DNA of 64,000 nucleotides from Cornus controversa (taxonomy: Eukaryota > Streptophyta > Magnoliopsida > Cornales > Cornaceae). The first letter of the stretch is position 1, and each line of letters starts with the position of its first letter. Position numbers and translations under genes: made by a program. Below, in pieces: positions 32,687 through 44,532 of the stretch. The notes beneath the pieces were generated by a model, which had not been told where the DNA came from, searched no databases, and saw only the letters and a list, made by a program, of their open reading frames with translations. The stretch is taken from contig CM048853.1 of the NCBI GenBank assembly GCA_026545225.1, forward strand, positions 50,083,755 through 50,147,754. Reading direction: 5' to 3'.

Positions 32687-32815
32687 AAACTTGGGGACAA
32701 GTGTTTCTTTATTAGTAAAGTTTGACCATCAGTTTGAATGAAATAGTACAGTAAAATAAATCTTGTGCTTGTCCTGAGAGATGGTTGCTTAATTTGTTAA
32801 TTGAGATGATTTTAA
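32687..32815. repeat. TOP2 intron 24 fragment (second part)
   Basis: The sequence from acaagtgtttctttattagt through gaaatagtacagtaaaataa to ttgcttaatttgttaattga matches TOP2 intron 24 at about 23832-23953 almost base for base. It continues the fragment ending at 28741, and the Gypsy element split the two. After 32815 the match stops abruptly. Confidence 0.9.
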
Positions 32816-33219
32816 AAAGTCCTTAATTTTGTTTCAACCCATCGGTCAACCCGACCTTCGATCTAAGCTTTCCAAATCCCAATTCTGCTCAATTTCTGTA
32901 CAAAATTTTGGACTTAGGTTGAGCTCCAGTTGGGTAAAGTAGTTGATCAGATTAGTCAGCCGGTGGATCACTCTCCTATACAATAAAATTAATAATAATA
33001 ATTAAATAAAAAAGAAAATGAATATAGAAAACTATAATCAAACACTACAAATAATAATTCTTAGAAGGATTAATATATATATATATATATATATTAAAAA
33101 AAAAAGATACTAAAGAAATATACTATATAATATGTGAACTTTTATAATTTCTGAAAAGTTGCTTCATTCTCATCGTTTCTTGCTCTGTTCTTGCCTACAC
33201 AATATCTTCATCTTCACCC

Positions 33220-34440
33220 ATGAAGAACAAAGACGAAATGGCCACTGAGCAAGAAATGATCAACAGAAAGAGAAAATTCTCGGAGTCCCAAGAAGAAGAA
33301 GAAGATCTTGACGATGATCTACAGCTTACTCTTTCTTTATCTTTTCCTCCCACCACTCCAACACCACCACCACCACCCCTGCAAGAAGAAGAAGATCATC
33401 ACAATGATCTGCAGCTTACTCTTTCTCTGTCTTTTCCTCCCAGTACTCCACCTCCACCACCGCCACCGGAGAAACAACCACCACCACCCCTGCAAGAAGA
33501 TGAAGATCATCACAATGATCTTCAGCTTACTCTTTCTTTATCTTTTGCTCCCACTGGTACTCCACCACCACCACCACCACCCCCGCAAGAAGAAGAAGGT
33601 CATCACAATGATAAGCTTACTCTTTCTCTGTCTTTTCCTCCCACTACTCCACCTCCACCACCGCCATTACCAACTTTAAGTCTTCCACCACCACCCCTGC
33701 AACAACCACCACTATCTCTATCTTTAATACCACCAAGGCTGCAACAAAAACCAATACCTCCATCTTTAACACCATCACCACCACCCACCGCAAGGCTGCA
33801 AGTTCTGCAACAACCAAAAGCACATCAGCCGCCACCATCACCACCACCATCTTCACCACTTCCACCACCAACCCATTTTCTCTGCAAGCCACCTTTGGCC
33901 CCCATGCGGGTCTCCTCCTGTGCCATTCGCAACCCTCAACAGAAAAAGAGTGAAACCATCCGGGCACCATTTGCTTGGGCCACCACTCGCCGAGCTACCG
34001 TCCAGAGTCTTGATGTTCTTGTATCCAAAGAAATATTCACCATCACAGGAGATGTACAATGCAAGCAATGCAACAGTCGCTATGAAATTCAATATGATCT
34101 TATAGAGAAGTTCTATGAATTGGGAAACTTCATAGTCAAAAACAAAAACACCATGCTTGATCGAGCTCCAAACAAATGGTTGAACCCTGTTCTTCCAAAA
34201 TGCAAGTTCTGTCAAGAATTGGACAATGGCGTCGTCGAACCCGTGATTGCAAAGAAGAAGAGAGGGATCAATTGGCTGTTTTTGCTTCTGGGTCGGATGA
34301 TTGGATGTTGTACTCAATCACAGTTGAAGTATTTCTGCAGACACGCCAAGAATCATCGAACAGTCCGTACCATGGATCGACTTGTTTATATCACTTATCT
34401 TGGGCTCTTCAAACAGCTCGATCCCAATGGCCCTTTTTGA
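33220..34440 (+). CDS. DUF7086-like protein, copy B (406 aa)
   Basis: Single exon with ATG at 33220 (MKNKDEMATEQ). A possible nuclear signal NRKRKFSE follows at about residue 18-25. Then come four acidic/proline modules, each with an EAR-type LxLxL core: DLQLTLSLSFPPT, NDLQLTLSLSFPPS, NDLQLTLSLSFAPT and NDKLTLSLSFPPT. A long Pro-rich linker follows. The C-terminal domain begins ETIRAPFAWATTRRATVQSL and carries the CxxC pairs CKQC and CKFC, then INWLFLLLGRMIGCCTQ and LGLFKQLDPNGPF. EAR motifs in other plant proteins recruit TOPLESS-type co-repressors, so a nuclear repressor or adaptor role is plausible but inferred. Small changes at usually fixed sites (GRM, LFK) hint at relaxed constraint or specialisation. 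Confidence 0.82.
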   Translation: MKNKDEMATEQEMINRKRKFSESQEEEEDLDDDLQLTLSLSFPPTTPTPPPPPLQEEEDHHNDLQLTLSLSFPPSTPPPPPPPEKQPPPPLQEDEDHHNDLQLTLSLSFAPTGTPPPPPPPPQEEEGHHNDKLTLSLSFPPTTPPPPPPLPTLSLPPPPLQQPPLSLSLIPPRLQQKPIPPSLTPSPPPTARLQVLQQPKAHQPPPSPPPSSPLPPPTHFLCKPPLAPMRVSSCAIRNPQQKKSETIRAPFAWATTRRATVQSLDVLVSKEIFTITGDVQCKQCNSRYEIQYDLIEKFYELGNFIVKNKNTMLDRAPNKWLNPVLPKCKFCQELDNGVVEPVIAKKKRGINWLFLLLGRMIGCCTQSQLKYFCRHAKNHRTVRTMDRLVYITYLGLFKQLDPNGPF

Positions 34441-34725
34441 TTGAAGATTCATGATGATGATATTATATATAGGTGTTATTGATTGTTGGTTTAATTTCAA
34501 GTTGTGTATATGGTGATATATGATTAATTTCTTTACGCATACAGTTTATGAGTATGCTAGCTTTTAATTCTCTAGTTTCGATGGAGTAAATTTTTACTTG
34601 GTATTAATTAGTTCAGTGTTTAATGTTCATATAACGAAAATTTCTTTATTTATTCATTCCTTTCATACATATCATGAACAATAGGCAGTGCTAATACAGA
34701 GATATTCTTGAGGAGTCTGTCATTC

Positions 34726-34761
<36 letters not shown>

Positions 34762-36842
34762 TCTTAGTTATTTGTTTAATGTTCCATTTTTATATAATGA
34801 AAAGTTCATTCCTTTAATGTCATGGACTATTAATTACCAGTCATTCAGAAATTCTTCATGGAGAGAAAGAAGAGTCTGTGTGATGTGTGTGTCCACAATG
34901 CATGAATAAGAAAGTAAGGAAGATGGAGGGCATCTCCATTCAATACAGATGAAGAAGATTAACGTGTGTTTGTGTGTGTGTGTTAAGGAGAGCCCACTTA
35001 TGAGATTTTTATACTGGAAATGGGAAATAGGAAATGCTCTCTCTCTTTTTCATTTTAAGATTGTATTTAAGGCTCTATTTTAATGCTAAAAATTAATGGA
35101 TTTAGGTTTTTATTTTTATTTTTTATCATTGAATGGATTTAGGTTTAGTTATCTAAGGAGTACAGTTTAGATTTAAGTTTAATATCCCTTCTTAGCCAAA
35201 TGCAGTCTTTTTTCATGTCTTTTTTTAACATAAAGGACAAACATACTCTTAATATTTGATTTTTTTATTTCTAAGGAGTGGAATGCATTTGGTTAAAATG
35301 AGAAGAAATATAGATTAATTTAAGGATAAAGTGCAAAAAAATAAAAAAACTCCGCTACATAAAAAATGTGCAAAGACCCCTCCCAAAATCTCCTGTATTT
35401 TTCAATTTGTGCAAATAAAGACAAATTTTGAATTTGAAAGTAATTGAACAATGAAATGACTAAATTACCCTTATTTTATTTTATTTTTTTTTAAAAAGTC
35501 AAAATATGAAATAAAAAAAAAAAAGATACTTTTAAAATTTTCAAAAATTATGACGTCATCACATAGGGCAATTTACTCTAAATTTTAAAATCATAAAAAT
35601 TTATATATACATATCAAATGATAGGAGTATTTCGAATGTGTAAAGCTTGTAATTATGGGAAAGCCATTCTAATAAAGATTCTAGTTGTGTAAGGCTTGTA
35701 ATCAATGTTTCACATATTTTTGAATCTTTATGTGCGTGTACACACATGCATATATATTAGCCAATGTGGTTTTTACTCAGTTTTTCAAAATAATGTCAAT
35801 TCATTGTTATTTGTAGATAGAATTCAAAAAGAAAAATGATACTCTCTTCACTGAAAGGAGAATCAAAGAAGACTCTAACTTCGTAATTTGATATTGAATT
35901 GGTCAGAATAATCTAATTCAACCCAATCTCACGCTCAATATATTGGGTTGAAAAATCAATTGAAATTGAATTGATCATCGTTTTGGAGTACACAAAATCT
36001 TAGTGTTAGATTATATCTTTCTTTATTTCTAACACTTAGAATTATCACATTTTGTTGCAAAATGTCTCTCATGCTTAGTTATTTTCATTAAATGACCATA
36101 ATATTATTTCTTATTAAATTATGCTTAACCCATTTTTCTTATTAAAATAAATTATGAAAAAAAATTATAATACTTTGATGATATATTCTCTATCAAATTT
36201 GCATAAATTTACTTTTAATTCTTGAAATTAATTTTTTAATAAAAATTTCAAGTAATTTTTTTAAAAAAAAATTAAGTAATTTCTTAATTTTTCATTAATA
36301 TACTGCATGGAAAAGAATGTATTTTTTATTTAAATAATTTCTTAATTTTTCATGAATATATTGTATGAAACAAAGGTATTTTTTTTTAACCATAAAAAAG
36401 TAAGTTTTATTATAAATAGTAAAGTTTTAATAACAAGTTAGTTACTTTAAAAAATGGTTAAATTTAATAATAATTAGAACTCCCTGTTTTTTTTTCTGAT
36501 TGTTATGATAAATTAATAGTAATAATAAAATTAAGGTAAATGATATAATTAATATTTTTATGAGAGAAAATATAATGAAAATAATTTAATAAAAAAAATA
36601 AATTTAATAAGAATGAATAAATTCTTCTTCTTTTTTTGGTAAGAAGTATAACCTTAATTACAATAAATTATTAATTTAATGAGTAATTTGCAAAATAGCA
36701 ATAGCTGAGGACTTTACCCTGTAAACTATAACCAACTCTTAAGAGAATAATAATTCTTTAGAGGACTGATCGCAGTCACGAATATATATATATGATATAT
36801 CCGAACTCTGAAAAGTTGCTCCATCCTCTGTTTCTTCACATC

Positions 36843-36876
<34 letters not shown>

Positions 36877-36945
36877 CATATAGATATATATACTCTCTTC
36901 CCTTTCATAAACTCATTTAGTCTCTAGTTTCTTGCATTCTTTTTC
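34441..36945. other. intergenic between copies B and C
   Basis: No gene is seen. 34597-34830 repeats the common 3' flank of the array. There is an (at)n run near 34728-34755 and a (tg)n run near 34965-34982. A dispersed repeat with gtgcaaagacccctcccaaa lies at about 35330-35480. Near 35760 the words gtttttactcagtttttcaa match the flank of copy E at about 46465. A CT run lies at 36841-36880, in the copy C leader. Confidence 0.5.
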
Positions 36946-36999
36946 TTGTTCTGGTGTTGTCCTACGCAGTACTCTTCACCAACGAAGAACAAAGACGAA

Positions 37000-37806
37000 A
37001 TGGCCACTAAGCAAGAAATGATCAACAGAAAGAGAAAATTCTCAGAGCCCCAAGAAGAAGAAGATCAAGACATTGATCTGGAGCTTACTCTTTCTCCACC
37101 TGCTCCTCCTCTACCACCACCGGAGAAACAACTACCACCACCCCTGCAAGAGCCTACTCTTTCTCCATCTTTTCCTCCCACTACTCCACCACCACCACCA
37201 CCACTACAACCACCAATACCAGTGCCGGTCTGGTCTCCTATACGGTCTATACCCCGCACTGCAACTCCATCACCGTCACGTCGACGTCAGAAAAAGATCC
37301 AAACCGTCAAGAGCGAAACCATCCCGGCACCTTTTCGGTGGGCCACCACTCGGCGAGCCACCGTGCAGAGTCTTGCTGATCTTGAATCCCAACAAATCTC
37401 TACCATCAGAGGAGATGTACAATGCACTAATTGCGTAAGTAGCTTTGAAATTCAATATGATCTTCAAGAGAAGTTCTACGAAGTGGGTGATTTTATAGTC
37501 AAAAATAAAGACACCATGCATGATCGAGCTCCAAAAGAATGGTTGAACCCAGTTCTTCCAATTACCTGCAACTGTTGTGGAAAACAGGGCAATGTCAAGC
37601 CTGTGATTGCAGAGAAGAAGAGAGAGATCAATTGGCTGTTTTTGCTTCTGGGTCAGATGATTGGATGTTGTAACCTCAAACAATTGAAGTACTTCTGCAA
37701 ACACACCTACAATTATCGAACAGGTGCCAAGGATCGTCTTCTTTATTTAACTTATCTTGGACTCTGCAAACAGCTCGAACCCAATGGCCCTTTTGATCCC
37801 TATTGA
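37000..37806 (+). CDS. DUF7086-like protein, copy C (268 aa)
   Basis: This is the shortest intact paralogue. The Met used by copies B and E is ACG here (36982-36984), so I start at the next ATG, 37000 (gaaATGGcc, a good plant context). The frame further upstream opens only with TTG. The protein keeps NRKRKFSEPQEEE, one EAR-like module DLELTLSPPAPP and a short Pro-rich stretch. The complete C-terminal domain has ETIPAPFRWATTRRATVQSL, CxxC pairs CTNC and CNCC, INWLFLLLGQMIGCCNL and LLYLTYLGLCKQLEPNGPFDPY. The lack of module duplication suggests it is close to the ancestral layout. Confidence 0.8.
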   Translation: MATKQEMINRKRKFSEPQEEEDQDIDLELTLSPPAPPLPPPEKQLPPPLQEPTLSPSFPPTTPPPPPPLQPPIPVPVWSPIRSIPRTATPSPSRRRQKKIQTVKSETIPAPFRWATTRRATVQSLADLESQQISTIRGDVQCTNCVSSFEIQYDLQEKFYEVGDFIVKNKDTMHDRAPKEWLNPVLPITCNCCGKQGNVKPVIAEKKREINWLFLLLGQMIGCCNLKQLKYFCKHTYNYRTGAKDRLLYLTYLGLCKQLEPNGPFDPY

Positions 37807-37811
37807 ACATT

Positions 37812-37858
<47 letters not shown>

Positions 37859-38625
37859 AGGTGTTATTGATTGTTGGTTTCGAGTCTATGATCAGTATGC
37901 TAGTTTTTAATTACTAATTTTCTTTAGCATTGATCGAGTGAACTGTTACTTGGTATTAGATCAGTGTTTAAAATGTTCATATATTGAAAATGTGTTCATT
38001 CATTCCTTCAATACAATGCAGATTTTCTTGATAGACAAAAAGTGGAGTCTATCACCCAATTTTATGATTAAAATGTTAGTAATTTGTTTATTGTTCAATT
38101 TTTATATGATGTACAACAGTTCAATATTCCTCTAATTAGTGTCATTAATGATAATCAATCATGCAGAACTTCTTGATAGAGAGAGAGAGAGAGAGAAATA
38201 TCATATACAATATGTTAATTGCTATAGATAATAATACCATATTTAATAAGAAACTCTGTATTGAGAAGGACTGCTAAGGAAGATGATGAATAGAATTCGA
38301 CTGAGATTTGATGATGAAGAAGATTATATATATATATAAAGCCTTGTATCAATGGATTTCAAATAAGGTGTATGGAATTATTTGAAATCGCTGTTAACAA
38401 TGATTTAGTTGTACAAGACTTGTAACACATGTTTCTTATATAGCAATCTAGCATATCCTCTTGACTTCTGAATCTAATTTCTCATTCATTTCAAATTCAG
38501 TTCTTGTACATGAGTACCATAAGGTACAAATCTGCATATTTATTTATGTGACATGTGTCTGGTGAGAATGCAAATTCAATATTTAAAAATCAACATATTG
38601 GCTCTCCTACTTCAGACAGTGAATG
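37807..38625. other. 3' flank of copy C
   Basis: An (at)n run lies at 37815-37855 just after the stop. 37945-38160 is the shared array 3' flank. 38339-38440 (aagccttgtatcaatggatt, caataaggtgtatggaatta-like) recurs upstream of copy E at about 44013-44110. No gene is seen. Confidence 0.6.
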
Positions 38626-38716
38626 AAGTAGTGGCACCAAGAGCAGCTAGACCACAGAGGGTTGGGACAACTGTGGGAAGGCAATTTATGTTCTGAGTGA
38701 CTCTGAGGGCTAGTCG
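38626..38716 (+). pseudogene. fragment of the TOP2 last exon
   Basis: The run aactgtgggaaggcaattta followed by tgttctgagtgactc is identical to TOP2 exon 25 (24399-24435, encoding NCGKAIYVLSDSE). About 45 bp upstream are also alignable (gcagctagaccac against gcaagatctagaccac). The frame is not maintained and no other TOP2 exon is nearby. It is a relic of a third TOP2 tail copied together with a DUF7086 gene. Confidence 0.85.
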
Positions 38717-39120
38717 ATTTTGGTGTAAAGGTAAGATTGCTTTTATTGTGACTTAAAAGTACGGATTCGAAAGAAAAATAAGTTTGTATGTAAATGAAAT
38801 TAAGACTATAATGAGTGACTGCTGATGACTCACTCTAACTTTAACGAAGATATATCTATATATATATATATAACATGTGAATATACTTGAGTTGCCCTGT
38901 CTCAGTCCGAGTCCAATCCAAATTAACTTCGGATTGAAAGTCCTAAATTTAAGTCGAATCTTAATTGTAAAAAATAATTGTAGAAATTCAAAAAAAAGAA
39001 ATTGGGTTAGATTTAGGTTGTATTTGGGCTAATCCGCCCAAGTTGCAATCCTGTATTTTGACCATGCCCTGGAGTTAAAATCAATCAGAACTCTCTTCTC
39101 CCCTGGTGTGTGTGTGTGTG

Positions 39121-39918
39121 TAAGCTGCATCTGCAGCTTACACTTACTTTATCTTTTCCTCCCACTACTCCTCCACCACCACCACCACCACCGGAGAAAC
39201 AACCACCACCACCCCTTCAAAAAAAACAAGATCGTGATAATTATTTGCAGCTTACTCTTTCTTCATCTTTTCCTCCACCATCACCCTCAATGCTGCAACA
39301 AGGACCATCCTCTTTGCCACCACCACCACCAACCCATTTCCTCTGCATGACACATTTGGGCCCAATGCACGTCCCATATCCCAAACGCCTCACTGCAACT
39401 CCACCACAGGGCCTCCGGAAAAGAGTGAAACAATCCCGCACCATTTCTGTGGGCCACCACTCAGCGAGCCACTGTGCAGAGTCTTGCTGCTCTTGAATCC
39501 CAACAAGTCTTTATCATCACGGGAGATGTACAATGCAAGATTGCGATAATCGCTACAAAATTCAATATGATCTGAAAGCCAAGCCCTATGAAGTGGGTGG
39601 TTTATAGTCAGAAATAAAGGCACCATGCATTATCGAGCTCCATTGGAATGGTTGAATCCAGTTCTTCCAATCTGCAACTTGTGTCGAAAACAGGGCATGA
39701 ATATCAAACCTGTGATTGCAGAGAAGAAAAGAGGGATCAATTGGCTGTTTTTGCTTCTGGGTCAGATGATTGGATGTTGTACAATTCAAAAATTAAGGTA
39801 TTTCTGCAAACACACCAACAATCATCATCCAACAGCTGCTAAGGATCGACTTGTTTATCTCACTTATCTTGGCCTCTGCAAACAGCTTGATCCCAATGGC
39901 CCTTTTGATCCCTATTGA
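39121..39918 (+). pseudogene. DUF7086-like copy D, disrupted
   Basis: The conserved start and first module are missing: the (gt)n run that normally lies well upstream is joined directly to LQLTLTLSFPP-coding sequence at 39125. Compared with its paralogues, single bases are missing at atcccg-cacc (about 39446), gcaag-attgcg (about 39539) and gtggt-ttatag (about 39600), where a stop arises. The 3' part reads open again from 39625 with WLNPVLPICNLC, INWLFLLLGQMIGCC and YLGLCKQLDPNGPFDPY. It cannot make the family protein. The well-kept 3' end suggests recent loss. Confidence 0.88.
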
Positions 39919-40377
39919 ACATATATATATATATATATATATAAGGTGTTATTGATATATAGTTTTGATCGAGTGAACTGTTACTTGGTATTTTGTTTAG
40001 TGTTTAATGTTCAAATAATGAAAATTTGTTCATTCATTCCTTTAATAAAATGCAGATATTCTTGATAGACAAAACAGAGGATTCTTTCACCCAATTTTAT
40101 ATATATAATGTTACTGTAGTTGTTTGTTTCAGTGTGCAATTTTATTTTTATTTTTTTAGTATTCTGTTTTTATATAATGAAAAGTTCATTCCTTTAATTA
40201 ATGTTATGGATAATAAACAGCCATACAGAGCTTCTTAACAGAGAGAGAGAGAGAGAGGGGAGTGTGATAACTGATAGTACTCTGTACAAATGTTACTGGC
40301 TAATAGTTCAGTGTTTAATTTTCATTTACTGAAATTGTTCATTCCTTTCAAATATATTATATACAGTTGAAAAACAA
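39919..40377. other. 3' flank of copy D
   Basis: (at)n run at 39922-39943, then the shared array 3' flank (tgttacttggtatt, cattcattcctttaataaaa). It is cut by the Copia element at 40378 and resumes at 42753 (gattcatcaacaataagcag, as at 26626-26645 after copy A). Confidence 0.7.
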
Positions 40378-42752
40378 GCCCCAATCACAAATCACCAAAT
40401 ATTACGATGTGATAATAAATAGACAAGTACGAAAAAATTTGCAAGAATATACCAAAAATTATACATAATTCGGTTAAACAAGATTACGTCTACGGAGAGC
40501 CTGATTTCACTATATAAATTATAATATTACAAATAAAAAGATTATATCAAAAATACACTCAACTCTCGACCCTTAACCCTTATACACACAATCTCACTCA
40601 AAAGAAAATTACAAATTCTAAACAAGAATTCTCTCTATAAGTATCCTCTCAAAAATAATGAGTATTGTCTCTTCTCTTCTTACTCATCTCAACCTATAAC
40701 ATAGATAACTATTTATAAAGTCCAAAACTCAATTCCTTGGTAGACAAGGATTATAATTCCTTAGAGTCCAAAACCTAATTCCTTGATAGACAATGATTAC
40801 AATTCCTTAGAGTCATAAACTTGCCTAACAAGAACTTTCCTTCCTTGAGGCCAAGACATGTCTACTAAAAAATTACTTAATAAAATACAACTCTAGAAAC
40901 CTAATCACAATAGGAATTTGAATCAACCCAACAAATCTCTCCCTTGGTAAAAAATTTTGACAAGTCTTCAATACACGAGACTCCCGTCTACAAATTCACA
41001 AATGATCCATCGGTCTTTCAAACTCCAGCTACATAAGTCGAATCAAATATGAAACAATACTCACCTTGATCCACACGATCAATGTATTCATACAGCTGTA
41101 TCAAGTCAACACTATCAAGTGACTTTAGAAGGGAGCTTCGATGCAACCATTATCCAAGCAGGAACTTTCATCTCACCCTCGTCATTCCGAAAATGTGCAA
41201 CCCATGTCTTCGACAAATCAAACGAAACACGTATCAAGATCTTTTTACCATGTGTACCCCGTTTTCTATCCACAATCAAAGTTTGAGTGCTATTAGCACT
41301 CCCCACCAGACAGTACAAACCTCCACTCTATTCTCCTTGCATTATTATCATACAGCCCTTGGTGATCTTCATGACTCTCATTACAATGGAGCACTTACAG
41401 CTCAAGAAAATTAGATTACACCGCAACTTGGATACATAAGCAACATCCCCCAAAATGCGTTTCACCTCATCAAACATTTTAAACTTCATTGTTCTCACAC
41501 CCTCAACGACACACTTGTCACCATTAGGCAATGTCAAAGAACTACCATCAAATTCTTTAAATGAATCTAAACATTCTTTCACAGAGCAAATATGGTTCAA
41601 TGAACCCGAATCTAAAAATCACTTATGTTAAGTAAGAGTGTCACCTTTAAAAATTGTGAGAACATCCCCAAAGTTATTATCACAAACATATGCGGTAGAT
41701 CCATTCTCAGAGCTGCCATCATCCTTTCACTTTGCAAGTGGACAATTCTTCCTAATGTGGCCCCACTCATGACATCTGTGACATTGCTTACCCTTTTCTC
41801 CACCCCTTGATCTAGACCTGCTATTATCACTAGATCCCTGGTTAGTTTGTCTTCCCCTATTCTACCAATGAACAAACATAGTCGAACTTGAACTCTCATC
41901 AATAGGAGATTTTCTTTTATCGTTAGACAAAAGAGTCGACTCAATTTCCTCCATCTTCAGCGTATCATTGCCATACAAGACGGTAGTCACTATGTTCTCA
42001 TAGGAATCTAGAAGTGAAGTAAGAAATAATAGGGCTTTGTCTTCTTCAATTTTCACATCAACCTATTCAAGTTGATCAACAATTCCAAGAAATTCATTCA
42101 TGTGTCCCACAATTTCGACACCGAATCCTCTTCATTAATATTGTTAATGATGTTATCCCCAATACAAAGTCGAATAGTGCTAACACACCTTGACTCTATA
42201 TCCTGTCCCATCAATTGACATTTTTTCTGGCTTTCCATCATTCTCTTTCAACGCCTACGCTAATCCTTGTTGAATTAGGATGTCCTTCACCCTCCCTTGC
42301 CATAGGATGAAGGTACCCTTACCATCAAATCTCTCCATCTTGTACTGTGTGGCAATATTACTGGCCATGATTGTCACAAGTACCCAAGACAAATAACACC
42401 CGTGTTATGAAGAAAAATCTAGACAAGACTTTTATAAAAACACCTTGTGTGTACCTTAAAGCTCTGATACTAATTTGTTAAAAAACAAGCCTCCAATCAC
42501 GAATCATCAAATATTTCGATGTGATGATAAGTAAACAAGTACGAAGAAATTTGCAATAACACACCAAGAATTATACTTGGTTCGGCTAAAGAAGCTTATG
42601 TCCACAGAGAGTCTGATTTCACTATATAGATTGTAACCGTACAAGTAAAAAGATTGTATCAAAAATACGTTTAACTCTCAACCCTTAATCCTTATACACC
42701 CAATTTTACTTTAAAAAAATCACAATAGAAATTTGAGTCAACCCAACATATA
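40378..42752 (-). mobile_element. Ty1/Copia element, internally deleted
   Basis: The left LTR (3' LTR, 40378-40933) starts tgaaaaacaagcc and ends aacccaaca. The right LTR (5' LTR, about 42477-42752) shares both ends but lacks about 280 bp of the middle. On the minus strand the primer-binding site agtatcagagc (about 42461-42472, initiator-Met-tRNA type) follows the 5' LTR, and a polypurine tract (aagggagagatt) precedes the 3' LTR. The interior keeps gag and part of protease. Integrase and reverse transcriptase are gone. It inserted in the 3' flank of copy D. Confidence 0.85.
41115..42368 (-). pseudogene. Copia gag-protease fragment, broken
   Basis: It starts at ATG 42368 (MASNIATQYKMERFDGKG), the usual opening of Copia gag. 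It continues with LLFLTSLLDSYENIVTTVLY and EIESTLLSND, then a zinc-knuckle area, then the protease-linked region (FKEFDGSSLTLPNGDKCVV, DVAYVSKLRCNLIFLS). Several stops and frame changes interrupt it. Nothing resembling integrase or reverse transcriptase follows. Confidence 0.8.
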
Positions 42753-44532
42753 TGATTCATCAACAATAAGCAGTGCTTTTGCAAATATTATTGAGGAGTC
42801 TGTAGCCCAATTTTATATATTTATATGAATTGTTACTATTTGTTTAGTACTGTTCTTCTTTTCTTTTTTTCAATATAACGAAAAGTTCCTTCGTTTAATG
42901 TCATGGACAATAAGCACTCATGTAGAATGAGAGAGAGGAAGAGATGAGAGGATTCTCTATCCGATTTTTCACAAAATCCTCTTTACCAAAAATCCTTGAC
43001 TTTCCAATTGTTGCAACAGTCCCTCTAACGTAGTAGAAAAAAAAATATCAAAATGTTTCTGACTTTATTGAAATAAAGTCGGGGGGGTGGGGGCAGTGGT
43101 TTTGCACACTTTGCCCTAAAAAAATTGTACAGAATTGGAATTTGCGAAGGACTTTAATACCCTTAACAAAACAATGTTATTTTTGAGAATTATTTTTCAA
43201 TAATAAGATTAAAATTAATACAAATAATTAATTCGGCAAAGTATTGTTAAAAATTATTTTTAAAAAAATATTTAAATGAATTATATTTGGATTAAAAAAA
43301 CTATTAGATGCGTCTAGAAGGAAATGAAAATACCTTGGTACAATTTTCAAATTTTCTATTTTTTAAAAACTAAAAAGGAAAATAAAATCATTTTTAAAAA
43401 AACATAAATTTTCTTAAATTTATATTAAGGAGAATTTTCATCATTATAACGTCAAGTTAATGTTTAATATTTTTTTTAAAATATATTAAAATTTATATTT
43501 TTTGAAAATTAAAAAGGAAAAGAAGACCTAAAATAAAAATCATTTTAAAGAAAACCTAAAAATTTTAATTTTTTTTATTAAGGGCCATTTTCATCATTAC
43601 AACATCACTTTAATGGTGTATAATTTTCAAATTTTTCTTAAATTTATATTTTTTAGAAATTAAAAAGGAAAAAAAAAAGTTGAAATAAAAATCATTTTAA
43701 AGAAAACTTCAATTTTCTTAAATTTCTATCAAAGCAGGTTTTGTGCAAAAATCTATAGTCCAAGGGAGTTTTATGCAATTTGCTCTTTTTAAAATTTCTA
43801 TTAAGGGATATTTTTATTATTATAATATTACTTTATGGCCGCATGAAACTCGCGTGCTTTAGCCGTTAGTTTTCTAAGACTATCTCGTATTGGTCTCAAA
43901 GTTGTAACAATTGGGTAATCAAGGGAGGTTTTAGGTCAAATTTTTATTCATGAGAGTTTTGTGCAAAAATTATATAGTCAATGCAATTTGCTCTACTTTA
44001 AAGTTTTTATTTAAAGCCTTGTAACAATGGATTTCAAATAAGGTGTATGGAATTATTTGAAATTCATGCTAACAATGATTTAGTTGCACAAGACTTGTAA
44101 CAAATGCTTCTCATACTTTTCAAATAGTAAATCTGTTATTAAATCCAAATTCAATCTCAGTTGTAAAAAAATTGAAAAAAAAAAATGATAGTCGAAAAAC
44201 AGAGCCAGACCCGCCCAAGTTACATCCCATATTGATATTGGCAAGCAAACCAGCATGCCCTGAAGTTAAAATCAACAAGAACCCCTCTTCCCTCTGGTGT
44301 GTGTTTGTGTGTGTATATTATATATGTATGTGTATATATATATATATATATATATGTGGTGAACGAAACTATCACAGTACTAACAATTTCTGAAAAGTTG
44401 TTCCATCCTCTGTTTCTTCACCTCTCTCTCTCAAATATACTCTCTCTCTCTGTCATAAACCCATTTATTCTCATTGTTTCTTGCATTCTTTTTCTTGTTC
44501 TGTTCTTGTCATACACACAGTACTCTTCACCC
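42753..44532. other. intergenic before copy E
   Basis: No gene. 42753-42905 continues the 3' flank of copy D. 42955-43980 is AT-rich with repeated words (gttttgtgcaaaaatctata, tttgctctttttaaaatttc) that look like dispersed repeats. 44013-44110 duplicates the copy C flank. 44265-44520 is the shared upstream region with (tg)n, (at)n and CT-rich leader sequence. Confidence 0.5.

Noticed and set aside
44299..44532. N-terminal extension of copy E
   Set aside because: It opens with GTG in a (gt)n/(at)n microsatellite and is not shared by the other copies. The ATG at 44533 is the better start.
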